Shown here: positions 46,373-54,017 of the stretch, in pieces
Layout: the number at the start of each line of letters is the position of its first letter
How positions within the stretch are numbered: position 1 is the stretch's first letter
DNA from: Candidatus Latescibacterota bacterium
Lineage (GTDB): Bacteria; JAAXHH01
Length of the DNA: 64,000 nt
Direction: 5' to 3'
Assembly: GCA_022822725.1 (NCBI GenBank)
Contig: JAJEAN010000007.1
Coordinates: 1,313,045-1,377,044 of the forward strand
The notes under the pieces: generated by a model
Database searches by the model: none
What the model saw: only the letters and a program-made list of their open reading frames with translations
Told to the model about the DNA's origin: nothing
Position numbers and translations under genes: made by a program

Positions 46373-47368
46373 ATGGAGATGAAACTCCTCGGTGAGACAA
46401 TTCCACTTGAGAATGATTTTGTTGAAATTTATGATCTAAAGTTCCTCAAAGAAAATCCCAGAGTCTATGCGTGTACACATGGAATACTGGGGTTTGACCA
46501 GATGATAGAAGAGGAGCAACAGGAACTTATTTATGAGAAGTTGATACAAGAACCAAGTGTGAAGAACCTAATACCAGAAGTAAAACGACATGGTGGATTA
46601 ATTGAACCTATCCTAATCCGACATGATACGAAGGAAGTCATTGAGGGTAACTCTCGTTTAGCGGTTTACCGTAGATTCAAACAGGAAAGTGCAGATGGAG
46701 AGTGGGACCTTATTCCTTGTGAAATCGTTAGTAATCTTACAGACGACCAGCAGGCAGCCTATTTGAATCAGGTCCACATAAAAGGCAAGACAAAATGGTC
46801 CGCGTATGAAAAAGCGAATTTCGCCTACGTACGACGTGAAAGGGGTTGGAGCCGCAAGAAAATAGCAGAATTGTTTGGTGAGTCGGAGCCAACGATAAGC
46901 ACGAATATCAACGTAATCAATCTGATGAAACAGAACGACGATAACGTCCGTTCTCATTTTAACTACTATGATGTTGTCGTTCGAAAACCAGAGATCTCCA
47001 ACGCAATAAAAAACGAACCTCGTGTTCGCGATTTCTTGCTAAAGAAGATCAAGAATCAGGGTTCAGATGAGAACGACAGTGAATTCACTGCTCAAGAACT
47101 AAGAAAAAAACTTCCAGTAGTCTTGGGGAAACCGAAAGTCCTAAAAAAGTACCTCGACGGTGCTATTGATCTAGACCAAGGCTATCAATCCGCAAAAATT
47201 AGTCAGGTGGAGGAACGAGTTAAACAAGCAAAAAACCTTCTTGACGAGGTTTTAAAGTCGGATGTAGACCATTTAGAACAGGGTGAGTTCAATGCTTTCA
47301 AGCATGCTGTCAGAAAACTGTCAAAAGAGGTAGATCGTATTAAGAAGATTGTTGACCAAAATGGCTGA
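46373..47368 (+). CDS. ParB/Srx-fold protein, second copy
   Basis: A 331-residue protein, a diverged relative of the first ParB-like protein. It has ENPR at 27-30, GGLIEPILIRHDTKEVI, EGNSRLAVYRRF at 91-102 and WSAYEKANFAYVRRERGWSR, followed by a helix-turn-helix-like KKIAELFGESEPTISTNINV. The C-terminal 90 residues are charged and helical, probably coiled coil. AAGGAG lies eight bases before the ATG. Two ParB-fold proteins of different length in one operon suggest different DNA-loading roles or a heteromer. The end overlaps the radical SAM gene. Confidence 0.8.
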   Translation: MEMKLLGETIPLENDFVEIYDLKFLKENPRVYACTHGILGFDQMIEEEQQELIYEKLIQEPSVKNLIPEVKRHGGLIEPILIRHDTKEVIEGNSRLAVYRRFKQESADGEWDLIPCEIVSNLTDDQQAAYLNQVHIKGKTKWSAYEKANFAYVRRERGWSRKKIAELFGESEPTISTNINVINLMKQNDDNVRSHFNYYDVVVRKPEISNAIKNEPRVRDFLLKKIKNQGSDENDSEFTAQELRKKLPVVLGKPKVLKKYLDGAIDLDQGYQSAKISQVEERVKQAKNLLDEVLKSDVDHLEQGEFNAFKHAVRKLSKEVDRIKKIVDQNG

Positions 47369-49007
47369 AAAACAAGTACTACTTATAGAACCTGGCTATC
47401 CCAATAAGTACCCGCCTCTTGGTTTGATGAAACTAGCGGCCTACCATGGCCCAAATGGAAGGGGAGACCAAGTTCGTTTTGTTAAAGGTGTAGACCGGTC
47501 TGTCTTGTTAGAACCTTGGGACCGAGTATATGTAACGACTTTATTCAGTTTTGAGTGGAAACGGACGGCCAAAGCTATCGATTATGCTATCCAAGCTGCG
47601 GGTAACCAGCCAGAAAGAGTCTTTGTCGGTGGCATAGCTGCTTCATTAATGCACGACCAATTTGTGAATGAACCAAACTGGGCAGGGGTTCGGTTTGTTA
47701 AGGGTCTTCTTGATGGTCCGCCAGCTCTAGCGCTTTCGTTGTCCGAACAAGATGGCGACTTCGGTGCAGAAGACCTAACAGGGTCACCGATTGAAGAATT
47801 AGTTCCAGACTACGGTATTCTCGAACAGGTTGACTATTCTTACCCCGTAAATGACGCTTACTTCGGATACGCTTCGCGCGGTTGTGTTCGGAGTTGTGCG
47901 TTCTGTGGTGTTCCAAAATTGGAAGGCGCCCAACGTGAGATGCCACCACTTCAAAGACTGATTAGTGGTGTAAACAAATCATACGGACCCAAGAAAGACT
48001 TGGTGTTGATGGATAACAACATTACAGCATCAGCTCGTTACCAGGAAGTGATAGCTGAAATTCGCGATCTTGGTTTCGTCCCGGGTGCGAAACTGCAACG
48101 CGACGGAAAGACCGCTCTCAAACGCCGTGTTGACTTCAATCAGGGAGTGGACGCTCGAATCCTTGTGAAATCGCCAATGTTTATGAGGGAGATGGCGACG
48201 ATATGTATCAGTCCACTTCGCATCGCGTTTGACCATATCGGAGTCCGTAAAGTCTACGAGAAAGCTATACGTATGGCAGCCGACCACAATATCACATCGC
48301 TGTCGAACTATATGCTCTACAACTTCATGGACACGCCGACAGACTTATATGCACGAATGCAACTAAACATATCACTGAATGAAGAACTAGGAATTCGCAT
48401 ATGGTCGTTTCCGATGCGTTATCAGCCTGTTACTTTGAAGGACCGATCGCATATTGGGAAAAACTGGAATCGGTATTTACTCCGGTCTTTCCAAATCATG
48501 CTCCAGGCAACTCATGGAATAGTAAGTGGAAATCCATCTTTCTTTCTACGCGCTTATGGAGAGGACAGTCAGGAGTTTGAGTGGTTGTTAAGCCTTCCCC
48601 ACGCCTTCATCTTCCACCGGGAGTACTACGAGAACGGGGCTGGACGACCACTGCGCGACGAATATGAAGTTCTGCGTGGTCGTCTCTCAAAAAGTCAAGA
48701 GGAACAGTTATTGCATCTACTCTCAGGCCCTGCGGAATTACAAGGACTTCGGAGGCAGTACTTCCGAGGTCTAATTGAGGATTCCAATATTGACCCTAAA
48801 GTTAGGGAGATAATCCGGTTCCATATGCTGGATACGAATAGCATCGATAAACCGACTGATCAGAAGATTTCGACACTTTTTAAAGATCTCAATCCAGACC
48901 CAGCCATGCCCAATCAGGACGAATTTGTCGAGGACGCTGGCTTGTTCGATCACGAGTATCACAATGCAAGGCAATCTCAGCAAAATCTTAAGAAGGCAGT
49001 GAGCTAG
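47361..49007 (+). CDS. Radical SAM enzyme, B12-binding-like architecture
   Basis: A 548-residue protein. Residues of about 5-165 resemble the Rossmann-like N-terminus of B12-type radical SAM enzymes (VLLIEPGYPNKYPPLGLMKLAAY), but the cobalamin DxHxxG motif is not seen. The radical SAM core has the 4Fe-4S motif C175-x3-C179-x2-C182 in ASRGCVRSCAFC, then LVLMDNNITAS. The last 200 residues have no domain that I recognise. The substrate could be nucleic acid, protein or a small molecule. The ATG at 47361 overlaps the stop of the second ParB-like gene by 8 bases. Confidence 0.85.
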   Translation: MAEKQVLLIEPGYPNKYPPLGLMKLAAYHGPNGRGDQVRFVKGVDRSVLLEPWDRVYVTTLFSFEWKRTAKAIDYAIQAAGNQPERVFVGGIAASLMHDQFVNEPNWAGVRFVKGLLDGPPALALSLSEQDGDFGAEDLTGSPIEELVPDYGILEQVDYSYPVNDAYFGYASRGCVRSCAFCGVPKLEGAQREMPPLQRLISGVNKSYGPKKDLVLMDNNITASARYQEVIAEIRDLGFVPGAKLQRDGKTALKRRVDFNQGVDARILVKSPMFMREMATICISPLRIAFDHIGVRKVYEKAIRMAADHNITSLSNYMLYNFMDTPTDLYARMQLNISLNEELGIRIWSFPMRYQPVTLKDRSHIGKNWNRYLLRSFQIMLQATHGIVSGNPSFFLRAYGEDSQEFEWLLSLPHAFIFHREYYENGAGRPLRDEYEVLRGRLSKSQEEQLLHLLSGPAELQGLRRQYFRGLIEDSNIDPKVREIIRFHMLDTNSIDKPTDQKISTLFKDLNPDPAMPNQDEFVEDAGLFDHEYHNARQSQQNLKKAVS

Positions 49008-49026
49008 GGTTGCTTGATAGAGTTAC

Positions 49027-50502
49027 ATGTCCCGATTAGAAATACCTGAATCACTTGTTGGCGGAGATGTCATTTCGCTCATCACCGCTGGTATGTATAT
49101 CAACCCTCTAGCTATCTACCGCGAGTATATTCAGAATGCCGTAGATGCCATAGCAACTATACCCTATCAAAGTGGAAGAGTAGAAATCGAGATCGACCCG
49201 GTTGGTTTGCGACTATGTATTCGTGACAATGGACCAGGATTATCACCAGAAATGGCACGACGGGCCTTAGTCCCTATCGCTAGAAGTGAGAAGAGACGAG
49301 GAACTGATCGTGGATTCCGCGGGATTGGTCGGCTCGCGGGCCTTGCTTTCGCACAAACCGTAACCTTTGTAACCAAGTCCAAAGACGACGATCATGTCAC
49401 ACGTATCACGTGGGACGATCCAACCCTTCAGCGCAATCTCAAAGAACATTCACGGACGGACAAGGCGATCCTAGAATCTGTTCGTATTGAAACGTTACCT
49501 CGTGAAGAATGGCCAGAACACTTCTTTGAAGTCCACGTGACTGGAATTGCACGTCATGCCGCTGGGCTTGTTCTAAACAAAGAGGTTGTAAAAGCTTATA
49601 TTGGCGAAGTTTGTCCAGTCCCCATTAGTTCGATATTTCCATTTAAAACAGAAATCGAAGGTGTACTGGGTGACGATGGAGCATCATTTGTACTCGATGT
49701 TTTCATTAACGGTGAGACGGAACCGGTCACACGTCGATTTGATAGCGAAGTACCGCTTCAGGGAGATAGGAAAGTCCGCTTTACTGAATGTGAACGAGTT
49801 GATATACCCGTCCTCGACGGAAATGCTAACGCCGCGGTGGGTTGGATCGCACATTCATCGTATAGTGGTATGATACTACAAGACGCAGGCGTCCGGGGGT
49901 TCCGAGCGCGTGTCGGAAATATCCAAATCGGAGACGAGGCAATCTTTGAACATCTTTTCCCTGAGGACCGATTCAATCGTTGGTGTATAGGCGAGTTACA
50001 TATAGTAGACTCACGTATCCTACCTAACAGTCGGCGCGACTATTTTGAACCGGGTCCGCACGTAAGGAATCTGGAAAATCAGCTCAGGTCGGTGTTTCGA
50101 GGTATAGCTAATCGGTGTCGCAAGGCATCAACGGTGCGCAACGCCGAACGCAGATACATTTTAGCGATGTGCGAAATGGAAGAAGCCTACGAACTTGCAG
50201 CATCGGGTTATCTACCAATTGAAAACACAAGGTCGTTAGTTCAAAAAACACTAAATCAGATCGAAGATATCAGAAATCGGATAGACATTTTGGACGGCGA
50301 TACGAAAATCGATCTCGAGAAAATGAAGTCTCTCGAGATAAAGTTGCTCAACTTTAACAGGAATCCGGTTCGTCCGACAGTCAGAGGTATCCCACGTTCG
50401 GAGCGAATGACTTATCGTAAGGTGTTTCAAGCGATTGCAGAGGTGTCGGATTCACCAAGAACTGCAAGAGCGTTAATCGAAGCGGTCTTGGAGCGAACGT
50501 AG
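49027..50502 (+). CDS. GHKL/Hsp90-type ATPase
   Basis: A 491-residue protein with a complete Bergerat ATP-binding fold: N box EYIQNAVDA (33-41), G1 DNGPG (67-71), and the glycine lid GFRGIGRLAGL (96-106). The order and the Hsp90-like start (DVISLITAGMYINPLAIYREY) match Hsp90/MORC-like HATPase_c_3 proteins, not histidine kinases. The middle part is beta-rich and the C-terminal 130 residues are helical. Such ATPases act as ATP-gated clamps on DNA or protein. It is the last gene of the six-gene operon, 19 bases after the radical SAM gene. Confidence 0.88.
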   Translation: MSRLEIPESLVGGDVISLITAGMYINPLAIYREYIQNAVDAIATIPYQSGRVEIEIDPVGLRLCIRDNGPGLSPEMARRALVPIARSEKRRGTDRGFRGIGRLAGLAFAQTVTFVTKSKDDDHVTRITWDDPTLQRNLKEHSRTDKAILESVRIETLPREEWPEHFFEVHVTGIARHAAGLVLNKEVVKAYIGEVCPVPISSIFPFKTEIEGVLGDDGASFVLDVFINGETEPVTRRFDSEVPLQGDRKVRFTECERVDIPVLDGNANAAVGWIAHSSYSGMILQDAGVRGFRARVGNIQIGDEAIFEHLFPEDRFNRWCIGELHIVDSRILPNSRRDYFEPGPHVRNLENQLRSVFRGIANRCRKASTVRNAERRYILAMCEMEEAYELAASGYLPIENTRSLVQKTLNQIEDIRNRIDILDGDTKIDLEKMKSLEIKLLNFNRNPVRPTVRGIPRSERMTYRKVFQAIAEVSDSPRTARALIEAVLERT

Positions 50503-50595
50503 TAACTTTCCAATTGCATACTTCCCGTTAGTCCAAATCTAAGCTCGATTCAGTTATTCGAACCAACAATAGCCGTTTGTGAGAAATCACCTTCA

Positions 50596-51204
50596 GTGAC
50601 TAATGTATCAGAACTACCGATCGGTAGCAAAAACACACCTCCACAAAACAAAGGCATGCCCATGGAAATCCTGGGCATGTACCTCTTCATCGCCAGTGAA
50701 CTCATTGTATTCATTACGCTGCTGTTTATTCTATTCTGGTTGCGATCGGGTCTCGTGGCGGACTGGCCCCCGCCAGACCAGCCTCGCCTGCCCATCGAGA
50801 TTACGGGCATAAACACTGTGTTTCTGCTGGTGAGCGGCTACACCATGCACCGGGCGTACCGGGCCGTGAAACAGAATATATCCCGCCTGCTGACGCGTTG
50901 GCTGATGATCACGTGCGTGCTGGGCGTCGTCTTCCTCACGGTGCAGGGGTTCGAATGGATCCGGCTGATCCGCTTCGGGTTGAGTATGACCTCGAGCCTG
51001 TACGGCGCCATGTTCTATACAATCATCGGGCTCCATGCCGTCCACGTGTTCGTAACCGTCCTTGCACTGCTCTACCTCTGGGTCCAGTCCTCCGCCGGAG
51101 TCTATACCGACGAAAAGCACACCGGCGTGGTGCTGGGCTACATGTTCTGGCTCTTCGTCGTCCTCATCTGGCCCATCCTCTACGTACTGGTCTACCTGGT
51201 TTGA
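50596..51204 (+). CDS. Cytochrome c oxidase subunit III-like protein, re-started
   Basis: A 202-residue five-helix subunit III of the heme-copper oxidase family (CyoC/NorE-like short form), with EILGMYLFIASELIVFITLLF, VQGFEWIRLI and the GLHAVHVFVTVLALLYLW segment. It supports the proton-pumping terminal oxidase in the inner membrane. The first ~20 codons are AT-rich island DNA that replace the host's own leader, and the rest is host-like. The frame starts at GTG 50596; ATG 50662 with AAAGG seven bases before is a good alternative. No other oxidase subunit gene is nearby. The original 5' end is left at 42993. Confidence 0.88.
   Translation: MTNVSELPIGSKNTPPQNKGMPMEILGMYLFIASELIVFITLLFILFWLRSGLVADWPPPDQPRLPIEITGINTVFLLVSGYTMHRAYRAVKQNISRLLTRWLMITCVLGVVFLTVQGFEWIRLIRFGLSMTSSLYGAMFYTIIGLHAVHVFVTVLALLYLWVQSSAGVYTDEKHTGVVLGYMFWLFVVLIWPILYVLVYLV
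50656..50696 (+). repeat. Right copy of 41-bp direct repeat (island boundary)
   Basis: Identical to 43053-43093 and lies inside the intact cox3. Bases 50697-50729 continue the similarity with six mismatches that make this copy more AT-rich. The cox3 5' end here is thus probably donor-derived up to about 50735. Confidence 0.95.
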
Positions 51205-51379
51205 CAAACCTGATTGATTGAGAATGGATCCGCTGAACTACATGAATGAACTACATTATAATAGCTATTCTCGCATTGTCAGCTTATTGGAAACATCATC
51301 GCAGGCAGTTCGAACATACGAACGTAATGTGTGATAAACATATCTTGGATACTACAGAAACACTTAAGCTCGCTCGCCA
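51205..51379. other. AT-rich gap after cox3
   Basis: Non-coding by eye; a sharp drop in GC begins at about 51225. No repeat matching the 41-bp boundary was found. Confidence 0.5.
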
Positions 51380-52063
51380 TCAGTAAGCAGTTACACCAGT
51401 CTTTGAACCAATCCAATCAAGCATAGCGCAGAATGCCGGACACTGCATACGATTGTTTTCGTCGTACAGTACTTCCAATATGTCTGTGTTACTTAGAATG
51501 GCTTGGCAATCTGTGATTTCTCGATAGGATCGTTTCAATTTCGCCATAAACAGCTGTTGGACGATTTTTTTGGGCGGCTTGTTTTGATTCTGATCCTCAG
51601 GTGGTACACGCCAGTTTTTGGGCAAACTACGTAGCCCAAGACGTTCCTGAAGATGACTATGAGCTGCCAATATCAACATCTCTAAGTCGAATTTCATGGC
51701 ACTCGCATAGAACCGACTCAAACAACTTTCGACTTCTTTTGATCTGACCCTCTTTTTGACTTCCTGCCTCACCAACCGAATTTGTAGGTTTTGTAAGTCC
51801 AGTAGATTTCTGTGGCTAAATTCAGTATTCCTAAAGTTCTTGTTCGGATACAGATCAGGTAGTCCGATGACGAGATCTTTGTTATCGTTTTGCAACTTTT
51901 CGGTTGTGCGTACGCCAACTTTTCTAAGATATTTTGGCTTGTTCTCTAGTATTACGAACCGTAAACCCCAACCATGCTCTTCAAGCTTCTTTTTCCAATC
52001 AGACCATAGGGCGGAAAGTGCAACTGTATCTGAGCGCCCTTCTACTAGAAACCAAACTTTCAC
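51380..52063 (-). CDS. DUF4276-type TOPRIM-like protein
   Basis: A 227-residue protein opening with VWFLVEGRSDTVAL, the TOPRIM glutamate motif, and GLPDLYPNK in the place of the acidic metal-binding loop, as in DUF4276/RloB-like proteins. The helical C-terminal part has RFYASAMKFDLEMLILA. TOPRIM proteins coded next to AAA15 ATPases act as toxic nucleases in several phage-defence systems (OLD, Gabija and PARIS types). It overlaps the ATPase gene by 4 bases and is AT-rich like it. Catalytic competence cannot be judged because the second acidic pair is not standard. Confidence 0.75.
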   Translation of the reverse strand: MKVWFLVEGRSDTVALSALWSDWKKKLEEHGWGLRFVILENKPKYLRKVGVRTTEKLQNDNKDLVIGLPDLYPNKNFRNTEFSHRNLLDLQNLQIRLVRQEVKKRVRSKEVESCLSRFYASAMKFDLEMLILAAHSHLQERLGLRSLPKNWRVPPEDQNQNKPPKKIVQQLFMAKLKRSYREITDCQAILSNTDILEVLYDENNRMQCPAFCAMLDWIGSKTGVTAY

Positions 52064-53352
52064 ACACCTGCCTCCAGTTCACCCGAACGATGAAGATCTC
52101 CTAAGGTGTCTCCTCGAACTTCATCAAGCATTTGTACAAGGGTACTACGGCTTGAGGGTCGATACCAACCAGCTCTGGCGGCATCTGAGCCCCTTGCGAT
52201 TACTGCGACATCATCCAATTTGAAATGATCGAGCAGGTCCGGGCTATGCGTCGTCACGAGCACCTGTGTACGTTCTGCTGCAACGGTGATCATTTCAGCA
52301 ACTAAAGGTAGTAACCCGGGATGTAAACCCAGTTCCGGTTCATCAATCGCTACCAATGGTGGAGGTATTGGATTTAGAAGCGCTGTGGCCAAACACAGGA
52401 ATCGTAACATACCGTCTGAAAGCTCCCATAGATAAACGGAACGTGACATGCCCTTCTCTCGTATCCCTACAACTACCTGCGGAGGAGTACCATGGGTTGT
52501 GTCACAATGGATTTCCTCAAACATGGGATACGCTCCACGAAGAAACTCGCGCAACTCCTTTGCCGATGCACGAAAGTCATACCGGTTAAATACCTCATGT
52601 AGAACCGTGCCGAGGTTATCACCATTGGAAGACAAGGTAGTAACCGGTTTGATCTCAGCAGCTTGCGTTCGTAGTGACGAAGATCGGGTAACGTCAAATC
52701 CCGGATAGAACGTCATACCCGCCAGCAGAAATCGAGCCGCAGCGGGAACTGGAAACTCATTGAAGAACCGAATCTGTGACAGCAGCAATGAGGCTTCCTG
52801 TTGAGCGGAAATCGCACCCGTCATTTTTGCTTCAGCAACGCCCGAGTTCCGACTGTCCATAGGCACCGGCTGTTCGGCATCAAATGGTATCAATTTACTT
52901 TGTACTCTGTCAAATATCTGTCTTCTGTACGGTGTTGCTTCAAGGTGTTTGAGGGATTCACTGTAGCCTTGCAACGGCCGCTGGTTCTTTAGTGCTTCAT
53001 ACTGCGCATGCATCAGACCCTGGGTATCGGCTGCTAGAACTACTTCGTAAACCAGTGGAATGTCTTTTTTTAACGGGAAATCACTCCAAAAAACAGTCGT
53101 TGGCTTATGAAAACCAACCTTCCACGACAACTGACGGTTATCACTACCTGCGGTGAGCAAAGAAGCAGCCCCCCAATGCCATCCGATTGCTGTGTTTATT
53201 GGAAACTCACAACACTCACGCACAAGCCGAAGGCAATCAATCAGTGAACTCTTGCCACTGGCATTAGCACCGATTACCACTGTCAATGGCTTGAGATCCG
53301 CTTCGAAATCATTGAGTAATCTATAGCCCTTAATCTCGATATCTGAGATCAT
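52060..53352 (-). CDS. AAA15/RecF-like ATPase of the TOPRIM pair
   Basis: A 430-residue ATPase. An N-terminal IKGYRLLNDFEADL leads to Walker A GANASGKSS near residue 30. Signature LSDGMLRFL is followed by Walker B with Glu (LVAIDEPELGLHPG) and VTTHSPDLLDHF. The family is the same as that of the GC-rich ATPase at 3810, but the sequences are only distantly alike. It is the first gene of a two-gene minus-strand operon with the TOPRIM-like protein. Base composition marks it as acquired. Confidence 0.88.
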   Translation of the reverse strand: MISDIEIKGYRLLNDFEADLKPLTVVIGANASGKSSLIDCLRLVRECCEFPINTAIGWHWGAASLLTAGSDNRQLSWKVGFHKPTTVFWSDFPLKKDIPLVYEVVLAADTQGLMHAQYEALKNQRPLQGYSESLKHLEATPYRRQIFDRVQSKLIPFDAEQPVPMDSRNSGVAEAKMTGAISAQQEASLLLSQIRFFNEFPVPAAARFLLAGMTFYPGFDVTRSSSLRTQAAEIKPVTTLSSNGDNLGTVLHEVFNRYDFRASAKELREFLRGAYPMFEEIHCDTTHGTPPQVVVGIREKGMSRSVYLWELSDGMLRFLCLATALLNPIPPPLVAIDEPELGLHPGLLPLVAEMITVAAERTQVLVTTHSPDLLDHFKLDDVAVIARGSDAARAGWYRPSSRSTLVQMLDEVRGDTLGDLHRSGELEAGV

Positions 53353-53566
53353 GACATTGATGCCTCTTGTTAACTTAAAGGGTTTTGAACTCGATCCTAC
53401 TATGCTCCTACATCCAAACGACGACTACAAATAGTAATTAAGATGAGTGACTCGCAAGATAATCATTAACTAGTTGAATTTCAATTCCTAAGCGATAGGC
53501 CATGTAGGTAAAGTGACTTATAGACTTTAACCAAAATTATCAGATCGATCGACACCGAGCGTGACG
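53353..53566. other. AT-rich intergenic end of second block
   Basis: Non-coding by eye. Holds the probable promoter of the ATPase-TOPRIM pair (minus strand) and the return to GC-rich DNA at about 53560. No boundary repeat seen. Confidence 0.5.
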
Positions 53567-53839
53567 CTAACGGACCAGGGTCGTCAAAATCCCTTCGACG
53601 TTTCCAAGACGACCATTCATATCGTGTATCTCTTTTCTTACGTCATGCATCTCATTGCTCACGCCCGCGACTTCCAATCGTACGAAACTTATCTCTTCCT
53701 TCAATTCATTGCGATGTGCTGAAAGCTCCCTCTTCAGCTCGTTTCGCAGTTCTTCTCTACCGTTCTTCGCTTCCCGCCAGAAGACGATAAATGCACTCAA
53801 CATGACGGCCGGTGTGATGACCAGTTGAGCGACTTCCAT
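53567..53839 (-). CDS. Small membrane-anchored coiled-coil protein
   Basis: A 90-residue protein with one N-terminal membrane helix (VAQLVITPAVMLSAFIVFW) and a long charged coiled coil (REELRNELKRELSAHRNELKEEI and further heptads). The start at 53839 has GGGAGG upstream and is preferred over the longer frame from 53926. Composition is intermediate to host-like. The function is unknown; such proteins often are small scaffolds or phage-like DUF proteins. Confidence 0.6.
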   Translation of the reverse strand: MEVAQLVITPAVMLSAFIVFWREAKNGREELRNELKRELSAHRNELKEEISFVRLEVAGVSNEMHDVRKEIHDMNGRLGNVEGILTTLVR

Positions 53840-54017
53840 AAGCGCCCTCCCATTCAACCCCGCCTGCGTGTACCGATCCACCCCATTGGATGTTCTTTTC
53901 GGCAATCCGCCGGACGGGCCCTGCAATCCGACCGGTCTACGGAATGCCCTCTACTAATCCAATAGTAGAAATACCGCCTTGTGGCCTCGAACTTATAGTC
54001 AACTGCTTCACTGGAAG

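Larger units (their letters stand above)
43127..50655. mobile_element. AT-rich genomic island inserted in cox3
   Basis: About 7.5 kb of clearly AT-richer DNA between the two cox3 5' ends, bounded by the 41-bp direct repeat. It contains one same-strand operon of six genes (ParB-like, nuclease-like, SNF2, ParB-like, radical SAM, GHKL) and gives cox3 a new 5' end. Codon choice differs sharply from the flanks, and the short tandem repeats common in the flanks are absent. No integrase, transposase or terminal inverted repeat was found. It therefore may have entered by homologous recombination within cox3 or with an integrase acting from elsewhere. Exact ends are uncertain by tens of bases, since host-like homology reaches 43126 and AT-rich wobble bases reach about 50735. 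Confidence 0.85.

Noticed and set aside
47361-49007. Prokaryotic viperin
   Set aside because: The protein is far longer than viperins and has a B12-type N-terminal domain outline.
43127-50655. Dpd (7-deazaguanine), BREX, DISARM or Dnd system
   Set aside because: SNF2 and ParB-like parts overlap with such loci, but there is no TGT/DpdA, methyltransferase, PglZ, BrxC, DndC or DndD gene.
43127-50655. Integrase or transposase of the island
   Set aside because: All six genes have other clear motifs and the gaps are too short; no tyrosine- or serine-recombinase or DDE motif seen.
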